From the NCBI RefSeq assembly GCF_018343535.1, contig NZ_JAGYPF010000005.1, positions 310,001 through 374,000 on the forward strand: 64,000 bases of DNA. The letters are read 5' to 3'. The position numbers and the translations under genes are program-made. Source of the DNA: Neobacillus rhizophilus (GTDB lineage: Bacteria; Bacillota; Bacilli; Bacillales; Cytobacillaceae). The notes beneath the pieces are model-generated. The model did not search any database. It saw only the letters and a list, made by a program, of their open reading frames with translations, and was not told the origin of the DNA. Shown here piece after piece: positions 32,034 to 44,223 of this stretch. The first letter of the stretch is position 1. Each line of letters starts with the position of its first letter.

Positions 32034-33869
32034 ATGAATAGAGATGAACGACTGAAACGACAAGAAAAAATCAGAAACTTTTCAATTATTGCCCATATCG
32101 ATCATGGTAAATCGACATTGGCCGATCGAATTTTAGAAAAAACCAATGCCCTCTCCTCCCGAGAAATGAAAGCCCAGCTTTTGGACTCGATGGATTTGGA
32201 GAGAGAGCGCGGGATAACGATAAAATTAAACGCGGTCCAGTTACAATACAAAGCCAAAGATGGCGAAGAATATATTTTTCATTTAATTGACACCCCGGGA
32301 CATGTCGATTTCACCTATGAGGTGTCGCGCAGCCTGGCTGCTTGTGAGGGGGCTATTCTAGTTGTCGACGCAGCGCAGGGAATTGAAGCGCAAACATTGG
32401 CAAACGTTTATCTAGCATTGGATAACAATCTTGAAATCTTACCTGTAATTAATAAAATCGACCTCCCGAGTGCAGACCCAGAAAGGGTGCGCAATGAAAT
32501 TGAAGACGTCATAGGGCTTGATGCTTCCGAGGCAGTTTTAGCCTCGGCAAAAGCAGGAATCGGAATTGAAGATATCCTTGAGCAGATTGTAGAGAAGGTC
32601 CCTGCCCCTGTGGGAGATCCTGGGGCACCATTAAAAGCACTGATTTTCGATTCGCTATATGATGCCTATCGCGGTGTAATCGCCTATATTCGTATCGTCG
32701 ATGGGACTGTAAAGGTCGGCGATAAAATTAAAATGATGGCCACCGGTGCGGAATTTGAAGTGACTGAAGTCGGCGTTCATAATCCAAGAGAAGTGCAGCG
32801 TAATGAATTAACTGTCGGTGATGTGGGCTATCTGGCGGCATCTATTAAAAATGTCGGTGATACCCGTGTCGGGGATACGATTACCAATGCCAAAAACGGA
32901 GCTAAAGAACCGCTACCTGGCTATCGTAAATTAAACCCAATGGTTTATTGCGGAATGTACCCAATTGATACGGCTAAATTTAATGATCTCCGCGAAGCGT
33001 TGGAAAAGCTGCAGCTGAATGATTCCGCCCTGCAATTTGAACCGGAAACCTCACAGGCGCTGGGTTTTGGCTTCCGTTGCGGATTCCTGGGACTGCTTCA
33101 TATGGAAATCATCCAAGAGCGGATTGAGCGGGAATTTAAAATCGATTTAATTGCGACTGCTCCAAGTGTTATCTATCATGTCCATATGACAGACGGAGAA
33201 CAGATCAACGTGGACAACCCATCTAACATGCCTGACCCGCAAAAAATCGACCGGGTAGAGGAGCCATATGTGAAAGCAACCATGATGTCGCCAAACGATT
33301 ATGTTGGCGCAATTATGGAGCTTTGCCAGCAAAAACGCGGCAATTTTATCGATATGCAATACTTGGATGAAAACCGGGTCAGCATAATTTACGAAATTCC
33401 GCTTGCAGAGATTGTTTATGATTTCTTTGATCAATTGAAGTCAAATACGAGAGGCTATGCTTCATTTGATTATGAACTAATCGGTTATAAACCGTCCAAG
33501 CTGGTTAAAATGGATATCATGTTAAACGCCGAAAAAGTTGACGCTCTTAGCTTTATTGTCCATAAAGATTTCGCATATGAACGGGGAAAAGTAATTGTCG
33601 AAAAGCTCAAGGAATTAATTCCAAGGCAGCAATTCGAAGTTCCTATTCAGGCTGCCGTCGGGCAAAAAATTGTGGCCCGTTCCACCATCAAGGCGATGCG
33701 GAAAAACGTTTTAGCCAAATGTTACGGCGGTGACATTTCCCGTAAACGTAAATTGCTCGAGAAGCAAAAAGAAGGTAAGAAGCGGATGAAGCAAGTTGGT
33801 TCCGTTGAAGTGCCACAGGAAGCGTTCATGGCCGTGCTAAAGATGGATGACAATAATACAAAAAAATAA
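32034..33869 (+). CDS. lepA: Elongation factor 4 (LepA)
   Basis: This 611-residue translational GTPase acts on ribosomes and is linked to initiation and 30S biogenesis. The G motifs are [16 protein letters not shown] (near residue 16), DTPGHVDF (near 81) and NKIDLPSA (near 135). EF-G-like domains II, III and V and the LepA-specific C-terminal domain ([20 protein letters not shown], about 565-584) follow. The ATG at 32034 is preferred over the GTG at 32025 because TAGGAGTG lies 7-8 nt before it. Confidence 0.97.
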   Translation: MNRDERLKRQEKIRNFSIIAHIDHGKSTLADRILEKTNALSSREMKAQLLDSMDLERERGITIKLNAVQLQYKAKDGEEYIFHLIDTPGHVDFTYEVSRSLAACEGAILVVDAAQGIEAQTLANVYLALDNNLEILPVINKIDLPSADPERVRNEIEDVIGLDASEAVLASAKAGIGIEDILEQIVEKVPAPVGDPGAPLKALIFDSLYDAYRGVIAYIRIVDGTVKVGDKIKMMATGAEFEVTEVGVHNPREVQRNELTVGDVGYLAASIKNVGDTRVGDTITNAKNGAKEPLPGYRKLNPMVYCGMYPIDTAKFNDLREALEKLQLNDSALQFEPETSQALGFGFRCGFLGLLHMEIIQERIEREFKIDLIATAPSVIYHVHMTDGEQINVDNPSNMPDPQKIDRVEEPYVKATMMSPNDYVGAIMELCQQKRGNFIDMQYLDENRVSIIYEIPLAEIVYDFFDQLKSNTRGYASFDYELIGYKPSKLVKMDIMLNAEKVDALSFIVHKDFAYERGKVIVEKLKELIPRQQFEVPIQAAVGQKIVARSTIKAMRKNVLAKCYGGDISRKRKLLEKQKEGKKRMKQVGSVEVPQEAFMAVLKMDDNNTKK

Positions 33870-33878
33870 CTTCAACAC

Positions 33879-33920
33879 GAGGTCAGGACAAGCCTATAAA
33901 GGTGAAGCCTGCCTCTTTTT
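33879..33920 (+). terminator. Terminator after lepA
   Basis: The stem GAGGTCAGG/CCTGCCTC with one bulged base (33879-33887 and 33908-33915) is followed by TTTTT. Confidence 0.75.
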
Positions 33921-33946
33921 GTTATTAATAAGGAGTTGAAACGTAA

Positions 33947-35089
33947 ATGATTAAAGCTGCCTATCTGCACATTCCTTTTTGTGAACATATTTGTCATTAT
34001 TGCGATTTTAACAAAGTGTTTCTTAAGGGGCAGCCTGTTGATGAATACTTACAAGCTTTGGATCGGGAAATGCAAATGACTCTGGCTCAGTATCCAGTGA
34101 AAGAACTTGATACTATTTTTATTGGGGGAGGAACTCCCACCTCTTTAAATGAAAAGCAGCTTGAACGATTCTGTGAAAGCATAAACCGACATTTATTGAA
34201 AAGTTCAGATGTAGAATTTACTTTCGAGGCAAATCCCGGTGATTTATCGAAGGAAAAATTACAAATATTAAAGGATGCAGGTGTCAACCGGATTAGTCTT
34301 GGCGTTCAGACCTTTAATGATGAATTGTTGAAAAAAATCGGCCGTGTTCATCGGGCCGAAGATGTCTATCGAACCATTGACAATGTGAAGAAGACAGGAT
34401 TTCAAAATATTAGTATCGACCTGATTTACAGTTTGCCCGAGCAAACGCTTGAAGACTTTCACGCTTCTCTTCTTACAGCGTTTTCTTTGGACATTCCGCA
34501 TTACTCAGCCTACTCGTTAATTATCGAGCCTAAGACCGTTTTTTATAATTTAATGAAAAAAGGCCGCCTTCCAGTCCCAGGTGAGGATATAGAGGCACAA
34601 ATGTACGAAATGGTAATGGAGGCAATGGAAAAACACGGATTCAAACAGTATGAAATCAGCAACTTTGCCAAGCCCGGCTATGAAAGCAGGCATAATTTAA
34701 CCTATTGGGACAACGAAAACTACTTTGGTTTTGGGGCTGGAGCGCATAGTTATGTAGACGGCTATCGCCGTTCTAATTATGGGCCTTTGAAAAAATATAT
34801 GGACCAGATTAACAGCGGAAAACTTCCCTTCATTGAAGAACATCAAGTAACATTAGGGGAACAAATGGAGGAAGAAATGTTTTTAGGCCTGCGAAAAACG
34901 GAAGGTGTTTCAATCTTACGGTTTAAAATGAAATTTGACCGTGATCCCGAGCAATTATTTAAGCAGGAATTAGCTGATTTAATATCAAGACAATTGTTAA
35001 ATGTACAGGATGGCAGAATATATTTAACTAAAAAGGGCCGCCTGTTAGGAAATGAAGTTTTTCAGTCGTTTTTAGGAGTATGTAATTGA
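33947..35089 (+). CDS. hemW: Radical SAM heme chaperone HemW
   Basis: This 380-residue radical SAM protein has the cluster motif CxxxCxxC in PFCEHICHYCDFNK (about 11-24). The residue after the third Cys pair is DF rather than the extra Cys of true HemN, which points to the heme chaperone HemW rather than coproporphyrinogen dehydrogenase. GGGTPTSL (about 65-72) and the C-terminal HemN-type domain (EEEMFLGLRKTEGVS) are present. The ATG at 33947 follows AAGGAGTTG. hrcA follows after a CIRCE element. Confidence 0.94.
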   Translation: MIKAAYLHIPFCEHICHYCDFNKVFLKGQPVDEYLQALDREMQMTLAQYPVKELDTIFIGGGTPTSLNEKQLERFCESINRHLLKSSDVEFTFEANPGDLSKEKLQILKDAGVNRISLGVQTFNDELLKKIGRVHRAEDVYRTIDNVKKTGFQNISIDLIYSLPEQTLEDFHASLLTAFSLDIPHYSAYSLIIEPKTVFYNLMKKGRLPVPGEDIEAQMYEMVMEAMEKHGFKQYEISNFAKPGYESRHNLTYWDNENYFGFGAGAHSYVDGYRRSNYGPLKKYMDQINSGKLPFIEEHQVTLGEQMEEEMFLGLRKTEGVSILRFKMKFDRDPEQLFKQELADLISRQLLNVQDGRIYLTKKGRLLGNEVFQSFLGVCN

Positions 35090-35119
35090 CACCATAATTC
35101 CTTTTTGATAATTTATTAG

Positions 35120-35151
35120 TATAATTAGCACTCGTTAATGTGGAGTGCTAA
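35120..35151 (+). promoter_or_regulatory. CIRCE operator and -10 box of the hrcA-dnaK operon
   Basis: A perfect CIRCE, TTAGCACTC-N9-GAGTGCTAA (35125-35133 and 35143-35151), overlaps a TATAAT (35120-35125). No good -35 is visible at the right spacing. HrcA binding here represses the operon until heat shock. The hrcA ATG is 13 nt downstream. Confidence 0.95.
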
Positions 35152-35163
35152 CAGAGGTGATGA

Positions 35164-36198
35164 ATGTTGTTAACAGATCGTCAATTGTTGATTCTTCAGG
35201 TTATTGTTGATGACTTTATTCGATCTGCACAACCAGTCGGCTCTAGAAGTTTGTCGAAAAAAGAGGAAATTTCCTTTAGTTCGGCAACGATTCGAAATGA
35301 AATGGCCGATCTTGAGGAAATGGGGTTTATCGAAAAAACACATACCTCATCGGGGCGTGTCCCTTCGGAAAAAGGTTATCGTTACTACGTTGACCATTTG
35401 CTTTCACCGCAGACTTTGAATCCTCAGGATATTTCAATCATCCAATCCATCTTTGCAGAGAGGATTTTTGAATTTGAGAAAATTATCCAAAGGTCTGCGA
35501 GAATTTTGTCAGAAATGACGAATTATACTTCGATTGTTCTAGGGCAGGATGTCGGCATCAATAAGCTGAAAAGAATCCAAATCATCCCCTTAAACAAAGA
35601 AACAGCTGTTGCGATCTTAGTGACAGATACTGGCCATGTGGAAAATAGGACCTTTTCTTTGCCGGCTGCACTTGATATGAGCGAATTGGAGAAAATCGTC
35701 AACATCCTAAACGAAAAATTATCCGGTGTTCCGCTTGAAGATTTACATGATAAGATTTTTAAAGAAGTGGCGATGCTTTTAAAACAGCATATTAGTCGTT
35801 ACGACCTTTTTCTTCATACCATTGCGGAAACCTTTAAAATGCCAGCAACTGAAAAGTTATTTTTTGCAGGGAAAACGAACATGTTAAGTCAGCCAGAATT
35901 TCATGATATTGCCAAAATACGTAACCTATTAACCATGATAGATCGAGAAGATTGGATTACGAATTTAATCAGAAGCAATCAAAAGGGTATTAGCGTGAAG
36001 ATTGGCAGTGAGAATCAAAATAGTATCATGGAAGATTGCAGTCTGATCACGGCTACTTATTCTGCCGGCACAGAAAAATTGGGGACGATTGCGATTCTTG
36101 GCCCGACAAGGATGGAATATTCACGTGTTATCAGCTTATTGCAGTTATTAAGCCATGATTTATCGGCAGTATTAACAAAGCTGTATCAATACAAATAA
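35164..36198 (+). CDS. hrcA: Heat-inducible transcription repressor HrcA
   Basis: This 344-residue repressor has an N-terminal winged helix ([20 protein letters not shown] and [20 protein letters not shown], about residues 7-58). A GAF-like central part and a C-terminal dimerisation domain follow. It binds the CIRCE site immediately upstream, giving autoregulation; GroEL-dependent activity is known in B. subtilis. The ATG at 35164 follows AGAGGTGA. Confidence 0.96.
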   Translation: MLLTDRQLLILQVIVDDFIRSAQPVGSRSLSKKEEISFSSATIRNEMADLEEMGFIEKTHTSSGRVPSEKGYRYYVDHLLSPQTLNPQDISIIQSIFAERIFEFEKIIQRSARILSEMTNYTSIVLGQDVGINKLKRIQIIPLNKETAVAILVTDTGHVENRTFSLPAALDMSELEKIVNILNEKLSGVPLEDLHDKIFKEVAMLLKQHISRYDLFLHTIAETFKMPATEKLFFAGKTNMLSQPEFHDIAKIRNLLTMIDREDWITNLIRSNQKGISVKIGSENQNSIMEDCSLITATYSAGTEKLGTIAILGPTRMEYSRVISLLQLLSHDLSAVLTKLYQYK

Positions 36199-36213
36199 CA
36201 CTGGTAATATTGA

Positions 36214-36246
36214 GTAAGGGTGAAATCAACCATTTCACCCTCTTAC
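36214..36246 (+). promoter_or_regulatory. Intercistronic hairpin between hrcA and grpE
   Basis: GTAA-GGGTGAAAT (36214-36226) pairs with ATTTCACCC-tc-TTAC (36232-36246), a 9-bp perfect inner stem with no T-tract. In B. subtilis the dnaK operon mRNA is processed between hrcA and grpE, leaving stable downstream transcripts; this hairpin is in the equivalent place. Confidence 0.6.
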
Positions 36247-36299
36247 CATGGTTATCAGCCATAAAATAAATGTGATTTGATCCTTTAAGGGAGGTGAGT

Positions 36300-36926
36300 A
36301 TGTTGTCAAACGAAAAAAATAATACCTTGAATGAAGAAATGGAAGATTTAAGAGGCAGCGAAAGCGTTGAATTTACTGATAATGAAGCCGTTCGTGCAGG
36401 ACAATCAATTGAACAAACAATTGAAATGGAGGCAGAAACTGCTGAACAGCCTGTTCATGCTGAAGCTGAAGCGCAATTACAGGAAATGCAAATATTAAAG
36501 GATAAACTGGAGGCGGCAGAGAACCGCTACCTTCGCCTGCAAGCAGACTTTGATAATTTCAAACGCCGTACCCGCTTGGATCAAGAGGCGGGAGAAAAAT
36601 ATAGAGCGCAAAAACTAGTTACAGATTTACTTCCGGTCCTTGATAACTTTGGAAGAGCGTTGCAGATTGAGGCAGACAACGAACAAACAAAGTCAGTGCT
36701 GCAGGGAATGGATATGGTATACCGCAGCTTAATCGATGCTTTGAAAAAAGAAGGTGTCGAGCCAATTGAAGCAGTGGGGAAGGAATTTGACCCTCATCAG
36801 CACCATGCTGTAATGCAAGGAGACGATGCTAACTATGGCTCAAACGTAGTGATTGAGGAATTCCAGAAGGGCTATTTACTAAAAGACCGGGTGATTCGGC
36901 CATCAATGGTAAAAGTGAATCAATAA
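36300..36926 (+). CDS. grpE: Nucleotide exchange factor GrpE
   Basis: This protein of about 208 residues is the ADP/ATP exchange factor for DnaK. An acidic disordered N-terminus leads to a long coiled coil (about 60-110, [20 protein letters not shown]). A C-terminal beta domain carries [20 protein letters not shown] and [16 protein letters not shown]. Starts at 36300 (ATG) or 36303 (TTG) both fit GGGAGGTG; the ATG is chosen. It is the second gene of the CIRCE operon. Confidence 0.95.
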   Translation: MLSNEKNNTLNEEMEDLRGSESVEFTDNEAVRAGQSIEQTIEMEAETAEQPVHAEAEAQLQEMQILKDKLEAAENRYLRLQADFDNFKRRTRLDQEAGEKYRAQKLVTDLLPVLDNFGRALQIEADNEQTKSVLQGMDMVYRSLIDALKKEGVEPIEAVGKEFDPHQHHAVMQGDDANYGSNVVIEEFQKGYLLKDRVIRPSMVKVNQ

Positions 36927-36944
36927 GCTTACATATAATTATAA

Positions 36945-38795
<1,851 letters not shown>

Positions 38796-38810
38796 TTGAT
38801 TAAAAATAAA

Positions 38811-38845
38811 AAAGTCAAAGTCAGGCTAATGGCTTTGGCTTTTTT
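38811..38845 (+). terminator. Terminator after dnaK
   Basis: The stem AAAGTCAAAG/CTTTGGCTTT with one wobble (38811-38820 and 38833-38842) is followed by a T-run. Partial termination here could lower dnaJ relative to dnaK. Confidence 0.75.
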
Positions 38846-38852
38846 AGCTAAT

Positions 38853-38938
38853 CAGAATTTATTCCATAAATTCTGAACGCATAAATACAACTACGCTTCA
38901 TGAGCAGTCTTAAGGGACTCGCCAGTCGGCGAGTTTTT
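38853..38938 (+). repeat. Dispersed two-hairpin element, copy 2
   Basis: A 10-bp hairpin CAGAATTTAT/ATAAATTCTG (38853-38862 and 38866-38875) is followed by the core ACAACTACGCTTCATGAGCAG. It ends in a terminator-like hairpin ACTCGCC-AGTC-GGCGAGT (38917-38934) plus TTTTT. The core and 3' hairpin match copy 4 (59086-59187); the 5' hairpin differs in sequence but keeps its pairing. Confidence 0.75.
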
Positions 38939-39010
38939 ATTTATTGCTATACCTTTCCTAGGGTGTTAGAATAATCTTTATGTGAAAAGATTCGGGAGTG
39001 ATGGTAATCA

Positions 39011-40147
39011 ATGAGTAAACGGGATTACTATGAGGTGCTTGGTTTAAGCAAAGGTGCCTCTAAGGATGAAATAAAAAAGGCTTATCGCAAACTGTCTAAA
39101 CAATATCACCCGGATATCAATAAAGAACCGGATGCAGCGGATAAATTTAAGGAACTTGCAGAAGCCTATGAAGTGTTGAGTGATGATCAAAAACGGGCAC
39201 ACTATGACCAATTCGGACATACAGACCCGAATCAAGGCTTCGGAGGATTTGGCGGCGGTTCTGATTTCGGCGGCGGTTTTGGCGGCTTTGAAGATATCTT
39301 TAATACCTTTTTTGGCGGAGGCGGTTCTCGTCGGAGAGACCCGAATGCGCCAAGACAGGGTGCAGACCTGCAATATACAATGACCATTTCTTTTGAGGAA
39401 GCGGCATTCGGTAAAGAAACGGATATTGAAATTCCTCGTGAAGAAACATGCGAAACATGTAGTGGTTCAGGAGCAAAGCCTGGAACGAAGCCAGAGACCT
39501 GTAAACATTGTCAGGGTTCAGGACAAGTAAGTGTGGAGCAGAATACTCCATTCGGCAGAATTGTGAACAGACGTACCTGCCACTACTGTAATGGAACCGG
39601 TAAAGAAATTAAAAATAAATGTGCTACTTGCGGCGGCGCTGGTAAAGTGAAGAAGCGGAAGAAGATCCATGTGAAAATTCCTGCGGGAATCGACGATGGC
39701 CAGCAGATGCGTCTCTCTGGACAAGGCGAAGGTGGTATTAACGGCGGTCCGGCAGGAGATCTTTATGTTGTTTTCCACGTTCGTGACCATGAATTTTTTG
39801 AGCGTGATGGCGATGACATTTATTGTGAAATGCCAATCACGTTTGTTCAGGCGACACTCGGAGCCGAGATTGAAGTGCCAACCTTGCATGGGAAAGTGAA
39901 ATTGAAGGTACCTTCTGGTACACAAACCGGAACAAAATTCCGATTAAGAGGAAAAGGCGTTCCTAATGTCCGTGGTTATGGTACGGGAGATCAACATATT
40001 CTTGTTCGGGTTATCACCCCAACAAAATTAAGTGATAAACAAAAACAATTGCTGCGCGAATTCGATGAGGCAAGCGGCAATGCTCCTCTTGGGGAACATG
40101 AAGAAAGCTTTTTTTCAAAAGTAAAACGTGCCTTTAAAGGCGAGTAA
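39011..40147 (+). CDS. dnaJ: Chaperone protein DnaJ
   Basis: This 378-residue class I Hsp40 has a J domain with HPD in KQYHPDIN (about 30-37) and a Gly/Phe-rich linker (about 73-105). Four CxxCxGxG-type zinc repeats follow ([32 protein letters not shown], about 145-210), then C-terminal substrate domains. It stimulates DnaK ATPase. GGGAGTGATGG precedes the ATG; it is separated from dnaK by a terminator and a repeat. Confidence 0.97.
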   Translation: MSKRDYYEVLGLSKGASKDEIKKAYRKLSKQYHPDINKEPDAADKFKELAEAYEVLSDDQKRAHYDQFGHTDPNQGFGGFGGGSDFGGGFGGFEDIFNTFFGGGGSRRRDPNAPRQGADLQYTMTISFEEAAFGKETDIEIPREETCETCSGSGAKPGTKPETCKHCQGSGQVSVEQNTPFGRIVNRRTCHYCNGTGKEIKNKCATCGGAGKVKKRKKIHVKIPAGIDDGQQMRLSGQGEGGINGGPAGDLYVVFHVRDHEFFERDGDDIYCEMPITFVQATLGAEIEVPTLHGKVKLKVPSGTQTGTKFRLRGKGVPNVRGYGTGDQHILVRVITPTKLSDKQKQLLREFDEASGNAPLGEHEESFFSKVKRAFKGE

Positions 40148-40164
40148 GGATTGGAGCTGGTAGA

Positions 40165-41106
40165 ATGAAGTGGTCTGAAATTAGTATCCACACAACAAAT
40201 GAAGCGATTGAGCCAATTTCTCATATTTTACACGAAGCTGGGGCGAGCGGTGTTGTAATTGAGGATCCATTTGAATTGACAAAGGAAAGGGAAGATCAAT
40301 TCGGTGAAATCTACCAGCTTAATCCAGATGATTACCCTGAGGAAGGTGTCATTGTAAAGGCCTATATGCCGGTCAATAGCTTCTTGGGCGAAACAGTCGA
40401 AGCGATTAAAGATTCTATTAATAATCTTATCCTATTCAATATTGATATAGGCATAAACAAGGTTACAATCAGTGAAGTAAACGAGGAAGAATGGGCGACT
40501 GCTTGGAAGAAGTATTATAACCCTGTTAAGATCTCTGAAAAGTTCACGATTGTTCCTACTTGGGAGATATATAACCCTGTCAGCAGCGATGAATTAATCA
40601 TTGAATTGGATCCAGGCATGGCGTTTGGTACGGGGACACATCCGACGACGGTGATGTGTATTCAAGCCCTTGAAAGAACGGTCCGCCCGGGTGATCGGGT
40701 CATTGATGTTGGAACAGGTTCGGGTGTTCTAAGTATTGCTGCTGCCATGCTGAGAGCCGAGGATGTCAGGGCTTATGACCTTGATGAAGTAGCGGTTACA
40801 CAGGCAAAATTAAATATTAAGTTAAATAAAGTTCACAATATGGTTAATGTTTCACAGAATAACCTGCTTGATGGCGTTGAAGAAGGATCAGCTGATGTCA
40901 TTGTAGCCAATATTTTAGCGGAAGTCATTTTGCGATTTACCGATGATGCGGCTCGGATTGTTAAGCCGGGAGGTTATTTCATTACTTCAGGCATTATTCA
41001 ACAGAAAAAAGATCAAGTAAAAGAGGCACTTGTATCATCCGGTTTTGAAATTACAGAAACCATTTTAATGGAGGATTGGGTTGCCATTATTTCTAAAAGG
41101 GTATAA
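40165..41106 (+). CDS. prmA: Ribosomal protein L11 methyltransferase
   Basis: This 313-residue SAM methyltransferase methylates lysines and the N-terminus of L11. An N-terminal substrate-recognition domain (about 1-110) precedes the catalytic part with [11 protein letters not shown] (about 152-162), the SAM loop [17 protein letters not shown] (about 178-194) and [10 protein letters not shown] (about 250-259). It begins 17 nt after dnaJ, as in B. subtilis, so it probably shares the operon. Confidence 0.96.
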   Translation: MKWSEISIHTTNEAIEPISHILHEAGASGVVIEDPFELTKEREDQFGEIYQLNPDDYPEEGVIVKAYMPVNSFLGETVEAIKDSINNLILFNIDIGINKVTISEVNEEEWATAWKKYYNPVKISEKFTIVPTWEIYNPVSSDELIIELDPGMAFGTGTHPTTVMCIQALERTVRPGDRVIDVGTGSGVLSIAAAMLRAEDVRAYDLDEVAVTQAKLNIKLNKVHNMVNVSQNNLLDGVEEGSADVIVANILAEVILRFTDDAARIVKPGGYFITSGIIQQKKDQVKEALVSSGFEITETILMEDWVAIISKRV

Positions 41107-41117
41107 TGAAGAAGCTG

Positions 41118-41142
41118 AGGGGGATATTCAAGTCCCCTTTTT
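41118..41142 (+). terminator. Terminator after prmA
   Basis: The hairpin AGGGGGAT-ATTCA-AGTCCCCT is followed by TTTTT. Confidence 0.75.
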
Positions 41143-41215
41143 GTATTTCATTCTTTATTATTGCTTTAAATTTTAGTAAAATAAGACGTATTCTGTTTAG
41201 AGAGGGTGCAAGGTT

Positions 41216-41965
41216 GTGCAGCGCTACTTTGTTAAAAATCGAGCAAGTGAAGATCGTTTTTTCATAGACGAAGAAGATCGTCACCATATAGTCAAGGTGA
41301 TGCGCATGGAACTTGGCGATCAAATCATCTGTGTCGATCCTGATGGAAAGCAGGCCATCTGCCGGCTTGCAGAAATTACCGATGAAAGAGTTGCTGCAGA
41401 CGTTGTACAATGGAAAGAAGAGGTTTCAGAGCTGCCGATTTCAGTTACCATTGCAAGCGGGCTGCCTAAAGGGGACAAGCTTGAGTGGATTATCCAAAAA
41501 GGAACGGAATTAGGAGCTCACCAATTTATCCCATTCACGGCCGTACGCTCAGTTGTTAAGTGGGATGAGAAAAAGGCTGCGAAAAAAATAGATAGATGGC
41601 AAAAAATTGCCAAAGAGGCGGCCGAGCAATCACATCGTGCGATGCTGCCAGAAGTGGAAAGAGCGATGAGTTTTAAAGAATTGCTTGCTAAAAGTAATGA
41701 ATTTGATTATAAATTAGCTGCGTATGAGGAGGAAAGTAGAAACGGAGAAACATCCGTTTTTTCTGCTGTCCTGAAACAATTGAAACCTGGTGAATCTCTT
41801 CTTCTTGTCTTTGGACCCGAAGGGGGTCTTTCAGATGAAGAGGTACAGCAGTTAAAGCTTAATGGTTTTGATCTTTGCGGACTTGGTCCGCGCATATTAA
41901 GGACGGAAACGGCCCCATTGTATTCACTTGCGGCCATTTCCTATCATTTTGAATTACTGAGGTGA
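41216..41965 (+). CDS. rsmE: 16S rRNA (uracil(1498)-N(3))-methyltransferase
   Basis: This 249-residue SPOUT-class methyltransferase modifies U1498 of 16S rRNA. An N-terminal PUA-like domain (about 1-70, FIDEEDRHHIVKVMRM) precedes the knotted SAM domain with GLPKGDKLEWIIQKGTELG (about 82-100), LLLVFGPEGGLSDEEV (about 195-210) and GLGPRILRTETAPL. The GTG at 41216 has AGAGGGTGCAAGG upstream. mtaB follows after 7 nt. Confidence 0.95.
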   Translation: MQRYFVKNRASEDRFFIDEEDRHHIVKVMRMELGDQIICVDPDGKQAICRLAEITDERVAADVVQWKEEVSELPISVTIASGLPKGDKLEWIIQKGTELGAHQFIPFTAVRSVVKWDEKKAAKKIDRWQKIAKEAAEQSHRAMLPEVERAMSFKELLAKSNEFDYKLAAYEEESRNGETSVFSAVLKQLKPGESLLLVFGPEGGLSDEEVQQLKLNGFDLCGLGPRILRTETAPLYSLAAISYHFELLR

Positions 41966-41972
41966 ACATATA

Positions 41973-43346
41973 ATGGCAACAGTTGCTTTTCATACATTGG
42001 GTTGTAAAGTCAACCACTATGAAACAGAAGCCATTTGGCAATTATTTAAGCAAGAAGGCTATGAGCGCGTGGATTTTGAATCCATGTCAGATGTTTATGT
42101 GATAAATACCTGTACGGTTACGAATACAGGAGATAAAAAAAGCCGCCAGGTTATCCGTCGTGCGGTTAGAAAAAATCCTGATGCGGTGATCTGTGTTACA
42201 GGCTGCTATGCGCAAACATCACCGGCAGAAATCATGGCTATTCCTGGCGTAGATGTTGTTGTAGGCACACAGGATCGTGTTAAAATGCTGGATTATATCG
42301 AGCAGTATAAAACAGAAAGGCAGCCAATTAACGGTGTCGGCAATATCATGAAGAATCGTGTTTATGAAGAATTGGATGTACCATCCTTTACAGACAGAAC
42401 ACGTGCCTCTTTGAAAATTCAAGAAGGCTGTAATAATTTTTGTACGTTCTGTATTATTCCATGGGCACGCGGCCTGATGAGATCGCGTGATCCGCAGGAA
42501 GTTATTCGTCAGGCCCAGCAATTAGTGGATGCGGGATATAAGGAGATTGTCCTTACAGGTATTCACACAGGCGGTTATGGCGAGGACATGAAGGATTATA
42601 ATCTTGCGATGCTGCTTCGTGACTTAGAGGCACAGGTTAAAGGAATAGAACGACTGAGAATTTCTTCGATAGAGGCCAGCCAAATTACCGATGAAGTAAT
42701 TGAAGTCATCAAGCATTCGAATATTGTGGTCCGCCATTTGCATATTCCGATTCAATCTGGTTCAAATACTGTTTTGAAAAGAATGCGTCGTAAATATACG
42801 ATGGAATTTTTCGCAGAGAGATTGGAACGTTTGAAGGAAATCTTGCCAGGTCTAGCTGTAACCTCTGACGTTATTGTTGGTTTCCCTGGTGAAACGGAAG
42901 AGGAATTTATGGAGACTTATAATTTTATAAAAGAACATAAATTCTCTGAGCTTCATGTTTTCCCTTACTCCAAGCGTACAGGAACACCCGCTGCCAGAAT
43001 GGAAGATCAAGTTGATGAAGAGGTCAAAAATGACCGCGTACACCGCTTAATCACTCTCTCTGATCAACTAGCAAAGGATTATGCTTCAGAATTTGAAGGT
43101 GAGGTTCTGGAGGTTATTCCGGAAGAGGAGTTTAAAGAAGAGGCTGAATCAGGCCTTTACGTGGGCTACACTGATAACTACTTAAAGGTTGTTTTTCCAG
43201 CAACTGAAGATATGGTCGGCAAAATTGTAAAAGTAAAGATTACAAAAGCCGGGTACCCTTACAACGAGGGACAATTTGTCCGTGTTATTGAAGATAAAGT
43301 ATCAGTGAAGGAAGAAGTTTTTACAACTGAAGAAGCGGCCATTTAA
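41973..43346 (+). CDS. mtaB: tRNA t6A37 methylthiotransferase MtaB
   Basis: This 457-residue radical SAM methylthiotransferase converts t6A37 to ms2t6A37. The N-terminal UPF0004 domain begins TLGCKVNHYETEAI with further cysteines in INTCTVTN and VTGCYAQ. The radical SAM motif CxxxCxxC is CNNFCTFCIIPWARG (about 151-165). A TRAM domain forms the C-terminus (about 375-440). The absence of a MiaB-type extension and synteny with yqeV favour MtaB. It is close behind rsmE. Confidence 0.95.
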   Translation: MATVAFHTLGCKVNHYETEAIWQLFKQEGYERVDFESMSDVYVINTCTVTNTGDKKSRQVIRRAVRKNPDAVICVTGCYAQTSPAEIMAIPGVDVVVGTQDRVKMLDYIEQYKTERQPINGVGNIMKNRVYEELDVPSFTDRTRASLKIQEGCNNFCTFCIIPWARGLMRSRDPQEVIRQAQQLVDAGYKEIVLTGIHTGGYGEDMKDYNLAMLLRDLEAQVKGIERLRISSIEASQITDEVIEVIKHSNIVVRHLHIPIQSGSNTVLKRMRRKYTMEFFAERLERLKEILPGLAVTSDVIVGFPGETEEEFMETYNFIKEHKFSELHVFPYSKRTGTPAARMEDQVDEEVKNDRVHRLITLSDQLAKDYASEFEGEVLEVIPEEEFKEEAESGLYVGYTDNYLKVVFPATEDMVGKIVKVKITKAGYPYNEGQFVRVIEDKVSVKEEVFTTEEAAI

Positions 43347-43350
43347 TAAT

Positions 43351-43380
43351 AAAGGGTGCCCACGGGGACACCCTTTATTT
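43351..43380 (+). terminator. Terminator after mtaB
   Basis: A perfect 8-bp stem AAAGGGTG/CACCCTTT (43351-43358 and 43369-43376) is followed by ATTTAATT. Confidence 0.75.
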
Positions 43381-43414
43381 AATTGTTCAGCAAATAAGCT
43401 TGGAACAAAAGCGA

Positions 43415-44193
43415 ATTGGTGCCCCAATTGGTAAATGATTCAGGCTTTCGGTAACCAATGGCCTGTATTGGTGCCCCAATTGGTAAATGATTCAGGCTTT
43501 CGGTAACCAATGGCCTGTATTGGTGCCCCAATTGGTAATGATTCAGGCTTTCGGTAACCAATGGCCTGTATTGGTGCCCCAATTGGTAAATGATTCAGGC
43601 CTTAGGTAGCCAATGGCCTGTATTGGTGCCCAAACTGTTGAATAATCCTGCTCCTCGGTAACCAATGGGCCGTATTGGCACCCCAATAGGTGAATGATTC
43701 AGGTTTTGGGTAACCAATGACTCGTATTGGTGCCCCAATTGGTAAATAATTCAGGCTTTCGGTAACCAATGACTCGTATTGGTGCCCGAACTGTTGAATA
43801 ATCCTGCTCCTCGGTAACCAATGGGCCGTATTGGCACCCCAATAGGTGAATAATTCAGGTTTTGGGTAACCAATGACTCGTATTGGTGCCCGAACTGTTG
43901 AATAATCCTGCTCTTAGGTAACGAATGGGCCGTATTGGCACCCCAATAGGTGAATAATTCAGGTTTTGGGTAACCAATGACTCGTATTGGTGCCCCAATT
44001 GGTAAATAATTCAGGCTTTCGGTAACCAATGACTCGTATTGGTGCCCAAACTGTTGAATAATCCTGCTCCTCGGTAACCAATGGCCGTATTGGCACCCCA
44101 ATAGGTGAATAATTCAGGTTTTGGGTAACCAATGACTCGTATTGGTGCCCCAATGGGTGAATAGTTCAGCCTTTCGGTAGCCAATCTCCTTCT
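43415..44193. repeat. 52-bp minisatellite, 15 units with higher-order structure
   Basis: Units begin with ATTGGTGCCC or ATTGGCACCC at about 43415, 43467, 43519, 43570, 43622, 43674, 43726, 43778, 43830, 43882, 43934, 43986, 44038, 44089 and 44141. Three subtypes occur: A (CCCCAATTGGTAAAT), B (AACTGTTGAATAATCCTGC) and C (GGCACCCCAATAGGTGAAT). Their order is A A A A B C A B C B C A B C A'. Each unit starts ATTGGT and ends near ACCAAT, so it can fold on itself. It separates convergent mtaB and the Na/Pi symporter gene. Confidence 0.93.
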
Positions 44194-44223
44194 GATTAGA
44201 ATATAAGGTTAAAGTCCAGCAGA

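Noticed and set aside
39518-39925. 135-codon frame antisense to dnaJ
   Set aside because: Fully covered by the dnaJ coding sequence with intact zinc repeats.
43379-44153. Open frames on the minus strand through the minisatellite encoding repeated peptides such as GHQYRPLVTESLN
   Set aside because: The 52-bp period is not a multiple of three, so repeats rotate through frames; openness is a by-product of the repeat. No ribosome sites.
43415-44193. CRISPR array
   Set aside because: Units are contiguous 52-bp repeats with no unique spacers, and no cas genes are nearby.
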